Source: Haemaphysalis longicornis (lineage: Eukaryota > Arthropoda > Arachnida > Ixodida > Ixodidae). Taken from it: a stretch of DNA of 64,000 nucleotides. The DNA is taken from positions 112,156,508-112,220,507 of the forward strand of contig CM023448.1 of NCBI GenBank assembly GCA_013339765.2, read 5' to 3'. Shown here piece after piece: positions 58,104 to 64,000 of this stretch. A program made the translations under genes and the position numbers. How positions within the stretch are numbered: position 1 is the stretch's first letter; every line of letters starts with the position of its first letter. The notes beneath the pieces were generated by a model. That model had not been told where the DNA came from, searched no databases, and was given only the letters and a program-made list of their open reading frames with translations.

Positions 58104-58609
58104 GAAATGGAACTTGTTTCGGTTGTTTAATAATCAGTCAGGATGGTGGTGCGATCGTGCGCAACCTCGGGCGAGGCTTAGGGAAGCCGCGTTGTTCTTG
58201 GGGCTTGTGAGCGCGGGCAGGTGAACGGGAGCGTGCCGCGTGCACCTGCTCTGCCTGGCGTCCTTGCCGTCGCTGTCGTTCAGGCCGCGGCCGCACAAGC
58301 GCAACAAGACGGGAGCGGCTGGCGCGTTTGTCCGCAGCACGTTTCCCATGAGCGCGGTGCTTCTAGCGGAGAACGAACCAGGCACAGGCCGCGTGTGCAC
58401 GAACGCGGGAACGAAATGAAACACACGCCCTACCAACAAACTGCCTTCTTTCTTTCTTCGGAGGGTTAGGCTCCTGGGCTAAGGAACCACATCCACTTCT
58501 CCGCGAAACAAAGTTCTCAACAACTACTACTGACTCAGAATGCAGTTTTATTTTCTCAGCCGGCCAGTGCTGCGTCTTCAAAGGACAAAACTCGTGTGTG
58601 TGTATAACA
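58104..58609. other. No gene recognised
   Basis: CpG-rich from 58140 to 58420 with short opposed frames. It leads into the left arm of the inverted-repeat element. Confidence 0.4.
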
Positions 58610-59417
58610 GCGGCTCGCCGAGACGACTGCGCAGCCGCCGGAAAACACTCGGAATAGCTGCGCTTTCCGCGATGTTTCGAAAGTATGAGCGATGGACCCC
58701 AAGCCGTAACCTCACTCACCCGAAAGTGCCACAATCATTTGAGTCGGCTGCGCTTCTGTGTCAAAGATTTGCGTTTAAGACATTGTTATCGCAGTGTAGT
58801 TGTTATATATACTCCTGCAGCTCTAATGGGGATTGCGGTTGTGTCGCAAGAAAGTTACTCTCGCGTCCTATTGCAGATGGGCGCGGTACTGCGGCACATA
58901 TTGGGTTTCATTCCGTATACGATACGTTCCGTCAACAGTGTGATCTGGCTGACAATGCAGCAGCTCTACGAAAGCAGAAACCATAATTCCGATGCCTCGA
59001 CGCCTGAAGGGAAAAGTTCAGAGAGAAGAAAAAAAATGTAGGGAGATAACGCCCCCATATAGACGATTGAAAAGTGAAAAAAGACAGGGCAAAGGTCGTA
59101 TCGCGATTATACGGAATGAAACCCAATATGTGCCGCAGTACCGCACTCATCTGCAATAGGACACGAGAGTACCTTTCTTGCGACACAGCCGCAATCCCCA
59201 TTAGAGCTGCAGGAGTATATATGGCAACTACACTGCGATAACAAGTCTTAAACGCAAATCTTTGACACAGAAGCGCAGCCTACTCTAATGATTGTGGCAC
59301 TTTCGGGTGAGTGAGGTTACGGCTTGGGGTCCGTTCGCTCATACTTTCGAAACATCGCGGAAAGCGCAGCTATTCCGAGTATTTTCCGGCGGCTGCGCAG
59401 TCGTCTCGGCGTGCCGC
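58610..59417. mobile_element. 808-bp inverted-repeat element with ~320-bp arms
   Basis: The left arm 58610-58926 and right arm 59097-59417 are reverse complements at well over 90 percent by eye. Shared words include GCCGAGACGACTGCGCAGCC, GCGATGTTTCGAAAGTATGA, CCCCAAGCCGTAACCTCACT and GCACATATTGGGTTTCATTC. The 170-bp centre is A-rich near 59020-59040. Each arm contains short frames that mirror each other, which the symmetry alone explains. No transposase is present. It could be a foldback transposon or a head-to-head duplication. Confidence 0.88.
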
Positions 59418-60779
59418 CGGTCATATTTTCCACTCGTGACTGTTCGGGAGGCGCGGTTTCCGTCGAAGCTGGCGGTCACTCGCGGCGGCCATCGTGCGGC
59501 CAGCTCTTGGTCGCCTGCGGGCAGTCCCTTGAGAGGAAGGCAGGTGCGCCGGCGGAGCGACGTGCTCTCCGCCCAGACGCACGCGCGGGCCCAGCCCTGT
59601 GGTCGGTCGGGCGAAGGTTGTTCGCGTCGTACGCTCCGAACACAGCTGCTGCGAGGGCCCTCTTCTCCGATCGTGCCGTCGTTCACTGGGGCACAGCTGG
59701 CGTCGGGCTCCTCACGAGGACGCCCAGAGCGCAGGTGCTGCGGGACGACACGCGAGCGGATCACGAGCCGGTCCGGCGAAAACGACCTCGACGGCCACCA
59801 ACCGCGGGGCTCGCTGCGGCTTCAGGGCAGCCCGCTCCTCGCGGGACGCCGCCGGGGTCATCAGCAACTTCGCCGCCTGCTCACATTGTTGCGAGTTCAG
59901 GAAGGGCCACCACTGTCATTGGAAATCCGGCTCACAGACTTTTCTCGTCTCATGTTACGAGTCAAGCACAGAGTAGAAGTTAACAATGGCTGTTTTCTTC
60001 TTGACCAGCAACCGTGGTTAAGAGAAGTTATGCGTCGCGTTCCCGCACGCAAAGACACTCCCACCCACTCACTCGCCCTCTCACTCACTCATCCATTGAA
60101 CGGACGTCTCTCCTACTAGAATGTGCGCAAGTGAGTCTGGCCACAGCAAGCCGGCGTGCAGCGTATACAGCCAACATGGCGCACGAATCTCGCTGTGATG
60201 AGGTCGCCGCGCTGTCTCGCGTGCCGCCGGTCGTGCGGCCTGCGATCAGGGACGCTAATTAATCGCCCCTCGCAGAAGAGGGGAGTCGATGGTGGACCTT
60301 TTCAGGTTGCCGTTACGCAAGGTGCGATGGCAGTTTATTGTTTGGACGCCTGCCTCCCTGGCTTGCGTGCGTGCTCGTTGCAAGCGCGCACGATCGGGAG
60401 CGCGCCACAAAAGTGCACAAGCGAATGCTAAATGGCGGCTTCAGTCGGTAGTCTGGTCCGTTCGAACGCTCCACGTCTTAGACAGGCGGAAAGCGGTTAT
60501 AACAATGCGCAGCACACAAACAAATTTCAATCGTTAAACAGAAATCAACACGTGCTTAAGTTGACGCGAATTTGCGAAAATCAACGAAGATACAGGGCAT
60601 GGAGAAGAAATATCAACGACAGAGTGCACACTCAATTTAAGAATGATCATGGATCGGGTTTCTTTTTTTTTTTTTCACAATACACCCTAATGACCCATCG
60701 CGGCATCCACGGGAACAAATCTGGCGAATAAGAGGCCCGAAATATTTGATGGTCACTCTGCGCGTCTTCCTGGGTATTT
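59418..60779. other. No gene recognised; CpG-rich stretch 59420-59900
   Basis: Three overlapping plus-strand frames (275, 219 and 125 codons) and one minus frame cover the CpG-rich part. I see no domain in any. It could be a promoter-type island or an unrecognised exon. A T run lies at 60662-60676. Confidence 0.4.
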
Positions 60780-61740
60780 CTAAGTGCACTTCAACAGTTG
60801 GACTTTGCGAGAGCAATTTATCAAGCCAGCTTTGCAACTATGGATACCCCCTCCGTGAAATAAATCATCGAAGTTACCGGAATCACCAAAAACTCGTCTA
60901 TGCCGACATGTGCGATCACGTTTTTTACGCTCGACTACATATTTAACGCGCACAGAGACCACACGCACGTTTATGCGGATGGCTCGATTATGTGGATCCC
61001 GTCGGCACAGTGCACTGAGCTGGCAGCTGCAAGGGCTGTCCTTCGTTTCATTGGCTGCAATTATGCTCAGCGATTCGTGATCTTCCTGGACTCCTGGACA
61101 AGCCCTACGAAAGCTATCCAACCATCGCAGTCAGCTTGTGTGGGAAATTAACGAAATTCACACAGCAGCAATGTGCGCGGGACATCACATCGTCCAGTGG
61201 CTGCCTGGTCACTCTCGAATAGAAGGCAATGCTAGATCGGATTCAGCCGCCAGTGCCGGCCACTCCTTATGCAGCACGACCCTGCCTCCTTTCTCACGAG
61301 AGGACTGTAATGCCCTTATCTCTGCTGCTGGATGAACTGAGCAACTGTCGAAGTGGCAGCGGGACCCTCACCGCGGATATCCACTTCTGCATGCCATTGA
61401 CCCTCATTGCGAATTCCGCTTTCCACGTGGCCTGAGCAAGCGGCTTGAAGGAGCGCTGCATCGTCTGCGCTTCGACGCGGCGTACACCCCAAGTTTCATG
61501 TTCAAAATACGATGGGAGGATTCGCCACTGTGTGTAGACGCCTGCCGTGCCCGATACTGTAGAGCACTTGTTGTGTATCTGCTCTCAATGTGCTGCTGCG
61601 CGAGCAACAGCAGCGTGCACGACGTGGAGGCAGGCTTAAACTATGTCGGGCAAGCAGTGACGACTCATCTTTAGGGACGAACATTTTGCTCCGTTTCCTG
61701 CGGGACTCTGTACTAGAAGTAGGTGCTTAGTTTTTAAACT
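60780..61740 (+). mobile_element. Decayed LINE: RNase H domain to C-terminal tail
   Basis: RNase H catalytic positions can be followed through frameshifts: HVYADGS (Asp), TELAAARAVLRF (Glu), FVIFLDSW (Asp), then IVQWLPGHSRIEGNARSDSAA (last Asp) in the next frame. After this come LEGALHRLRFDAAYTPSFMF, KIRWEDSPLC and an ARATAACTTWRQA-like stretch in shifted phase, as at the end of tick RNase H LINEs. The upstream RT is missing. At least two frameshifts make it non-functional. A GCCCTGC hairpin lies downstream at 61983-62001. Confidence 0.78.
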
Positions 61741-62936
61741 ATTCGCATGGCCGCCGTGCGGGTTGTCATGTACACATTTTCGTTTAGCATCCTCTACTTC
61801 TGCGTCGTTTTCTCATTTTTATTCAACTTCTTTCCTTAGAGCTTTTTGTTCGGATTTTGTTTCTAGCATTTTATTGCATCTCGTTTTTCATGGTTTATTT
61901 CTGTTTGCCCCCTCACTGTTGTCTTCGCGATCTCCCATATTCACCTCACTTCACCAGAGTCATCTCGGTCTGGCGTAGCAAGCCCTGCCGCTAGCAGGGC
62001 TGATCACTGCAGTTCGCACTGGGGCATCGCGCAATGCAAATCGCCATGCTTGCAATGCATTGCTCAACGTCACAGCGCAGATTGCACTTATCGAGTCATA
62101 TCTTATCCTGGACGTCGTCAGTGGCCAATTCCGCCGCTTTGATCGCAGTTAGTGGCTTTCTCTGTGCACTGTGGGGAAGCAGACTCGCGGACATTTCTTC
62201 GAGTTCAGTGTGGTTTACTGGGGTGTTAATGATTTATAAGGTTTATGTCTAATGCACCGCGGACATGAAAAATGCCGAGGTGGGATACCAGGTTTAGAAG
62301 CAGTGAGCGAAGTCTATACCCGAATTTTCATTCTTACAACAAAAACAAAGACCAGTTTTATATGGGCGGGTAAAATTCCAGGGAAGCTCGCACTCATGCG
62401 CGAGACTTGAATGGAGAAGCTGTTGTTGGCGAGCATTGCCGGACACATACTTAAGTTTCAGTATCATTGTTTATTTGCATAGTTGCGGGGCTAGTAATCG
62501 TCGTCATATGCATCGGAAGAGGTCACCGTGTTCTTCACGGCGAGTGGTGGATGCAAAATCATCCTCAGCATTGTACACTTCCACCAGCTCTTCGTCATCG
62601 ACTCGGGGTAGCGGTGGCGGGATCTGCAAGTCGTCTCGGGAAGTATTTGCACACACGTAGCCATATCTCCAATTATCCATAATGGACTCCAGAGAACGCG
62701 GTGGCCGCGGTTACCTCTCCCAAGCAGGGTGTCTTTTCATCGTTACCCTTAGCTTTGGAGTTTTATTTTTTACATACGCGGTAGCGCTTGACGACAGCGC
62801 TGGGCCTTTTTTTTTTTTTTTTTGCTAGAGCCACTGCGGGAACGGGGAACGGCGGTGGCAGCGAGGCACGTGCTCACGAGCGCTGGGCATTTTCTCGCTC
62901 CTCAGGGTTTTTGCCAGTGTTTTTCTTTTTTTCCCC
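61741..62936. other. No gene recognised; T run before the next LINE
   Basis: 61780-61940 is C/T-rich and may be the 3' UTR of the preceding LINE. A T run lies at 62807-62823. Nothing else is recognised. Confidence 0.4.
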
Positions 62937-63136
62937 CTTAAGACTGTCTCTCCGCAGTGGGTGGATTGCAGGCCTTCGAGTATAGCTTGATGGGTGACAT
63001 TGTCAAACGCGCTTTTGACGTCAAGTGTGAGAATGGCGCTCTTGTGTTGGCTGCTGAGGTTATCCAATAAGTCTTCTTTAATTTGAAGAAGGATGTCCTG
63101 TGTTCAAAGTCCGGGGTGAAAGCCAAACATGGTGTG
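62937..63136 (-). mobile_element. Inverted 5' segment of the LINE that follows (RT fingers and motif A)
   Basis: On the minus strand the translation runs HTMFGFHPGL, stop, TQDILLQIKEDLLDNL, HKSAILTLDVKSAFDNV and LEGLQSTHCGE. LDVKSAFD (62996-63025) is RT motif A with its first catalytic Asp. In an intact element this would lie just before the RTATIGVG block that is read on the plus strand from 63149. The opposite orientation therefore marks a 5' inversion of one element. One in-frame stop replaces the usual Ser before TQD. Confidence 0.85.
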
Positions 63137-63139
63137 CGG

Positions 63140-64000
63140 GAGGTACTCCGCACGGCCACGATTGGCGTGGGACAGCTCCGCACGGCAACTCTAAAAACAC
63201 CACCAAAAGGCACCCCCCAAGGTTCTGTCATTTTTCCACTGCTTTTAACTTGGCCATGCGAGGGCTACCGCCACTCCTGAACAAGATACCAGGAATCAGC
63301 CATGCGCTGTACGCAGACGACATCACTATCTGGACGCTTACAGGCTCAGTAGGAGAACAACAAGACGCACTCCAAACAGCAATAAACATCACGGAAGAAT
63401 ACCTCCGGGCTCGCGGGCTTGCCTGTGCCCCTGACAAATGGGAACTTTTACTGCTCAAGAAACGCAGCAGAGGTCGCCCACCCGCCCCCATACCCGACCT
63501 TGAAGTTTCAGTCAATGGTGACCCAATACACCTGGTTAATACCCTACGGATTCTCGGCTTAACATTGCAGAGAGACGGAGCAGGCCTTGCAAGCATCCAA
63601 AAAGTTCAAGAAACAGTAATTCAAGTCACCCATCTCATTCGCCCTGTAAGCAACAGACGCAATGGTCTCAAAGAGCACGACATAATACGCTTGACCCAAG
63701 CCCTAATCATCAGTAGGATTACTTACGGCACTCCATACCTCAGTCTCAAGAATAGCGAGCGCGACAAACTGAATGTCCTTATCCGGAAGGCCTACAAGCT
63801 TGCACTTGGTCTACCTCCGACACCTTCTACCGACAAGCTAATGAAACTTGGTCTGCACAACACCTGGGAGGAACTCGCTGAAGCTCACAAAATCAGCCAA
63901 CTCGAAAAACTCACCAAAACGGGTCGTCATACGCTACGTCGGCTTGGCTACGATGCACAGGAGACATCATATATCGCATCCCCCTGGTTCTACGCCAACT
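63140..64000 (+). mobile_element. RNase H-type LINE reverse transcriptase, runs off the window
   Basis: The plus strand reads RTATIGVGQLRTATLKTPP, then GTPQGS (motif B, 63209-63226). A single-base deletion near 63245 shifts the frame. Then come FNLAMRGLPPLL, ALYADDITIW (catalytic YADD at 63310-63321), RGLACAPDKWELLL and LRILGLTLQRDG. Next are LIRKAYKLALGLPP and LGLHNTWEELAEAHKISQ, and the frame stays open to the window end. It is the best-preserved copy of the family seen decayed at 2310-3655 and 26971-28110. RNase H and the tail should follow outside the window. The protein copies an RNA template into DNA at the insertion site. Confidence 0.88.

Noticed and set aside
59292..60119. 275-codon plus-strand frame
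   Set aside because: It starts inside the right arm of the inverted-repeat element and runs through CpG-rich DNA with three phases open at once; no domain seen.

Overview
The window looks like nuclear DNA of a hard tick (Ixodidae). It is intron- and repeat-rich and has only one recognisable host coding exon. The evidence for a tick is several copies of a tRNA-derived SINE that I recognise as Ruka-like (first described from Rhipicephalus), Penelope-like retroelement 3' ends with a GIY-YIG nuclease, and relics of RNase H-bearing LINEs of the 'tick transposon' type. Mixed GC content, CpG-rich islands and many microsatellites fit the same picture. Nothing points to a prokaryote, plasmid, virus or CRISPR locus.

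The one host exon is at 7334-7670 (+). It encodes the N-terminal block of a storkhead-box protein (STOX1 / Drosophila knockout type) and ends at a consensus splice donor. It sits in a CpG-rich stretch (about 6960-7680) that is probably the gene's promoter region. I found no later exon, so most of the window downstream is probably first intron, although it could contain the end of the gene in pieces I cannot recognise.

Layout. 1-198: SINE tail. 430-5537: two direct copies of a 1.65 kb block carrying a 5'-truncated Penelope-like element on the minus strand; a decayed RNase H LINE lies between them. 5655-6025: RTE/R4-like LINE tail. 6807-7680: tandem repeat and storkhead exon. 7671-31000: non-coding DNA with a 103-bp minisatellite (14595-15225), RTE-like LINE scraps, tRNA-like SINE heads, and a decayed RNase H LINE on the minus strand (26971-28110). 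31220-31630: a MITE with terminal inverted repeats. 31772-48358: sparse DNA with a 566-bp foldback transposon (38212-38777) wedged between two long microsatellites. 48127-57780: further Ruka-like SINEs, one with clear target-site duplications. 57258-61740: LINE 3' fragments and an 808-bp element made of two 320-bp inverted arms. 62937-64000: an RT-bearing LINE that runs off the window and whose 5' part is inverted.

None of the transposable-element reading frames appears intact. The most notable structures are the storkhead exon, the LINE 5' inversion, the duplicated Penelope block with a foldback junction, the two long inverted-repeat elements and several perfect palindromes. All calls are from reading the sequence; no database search was run.
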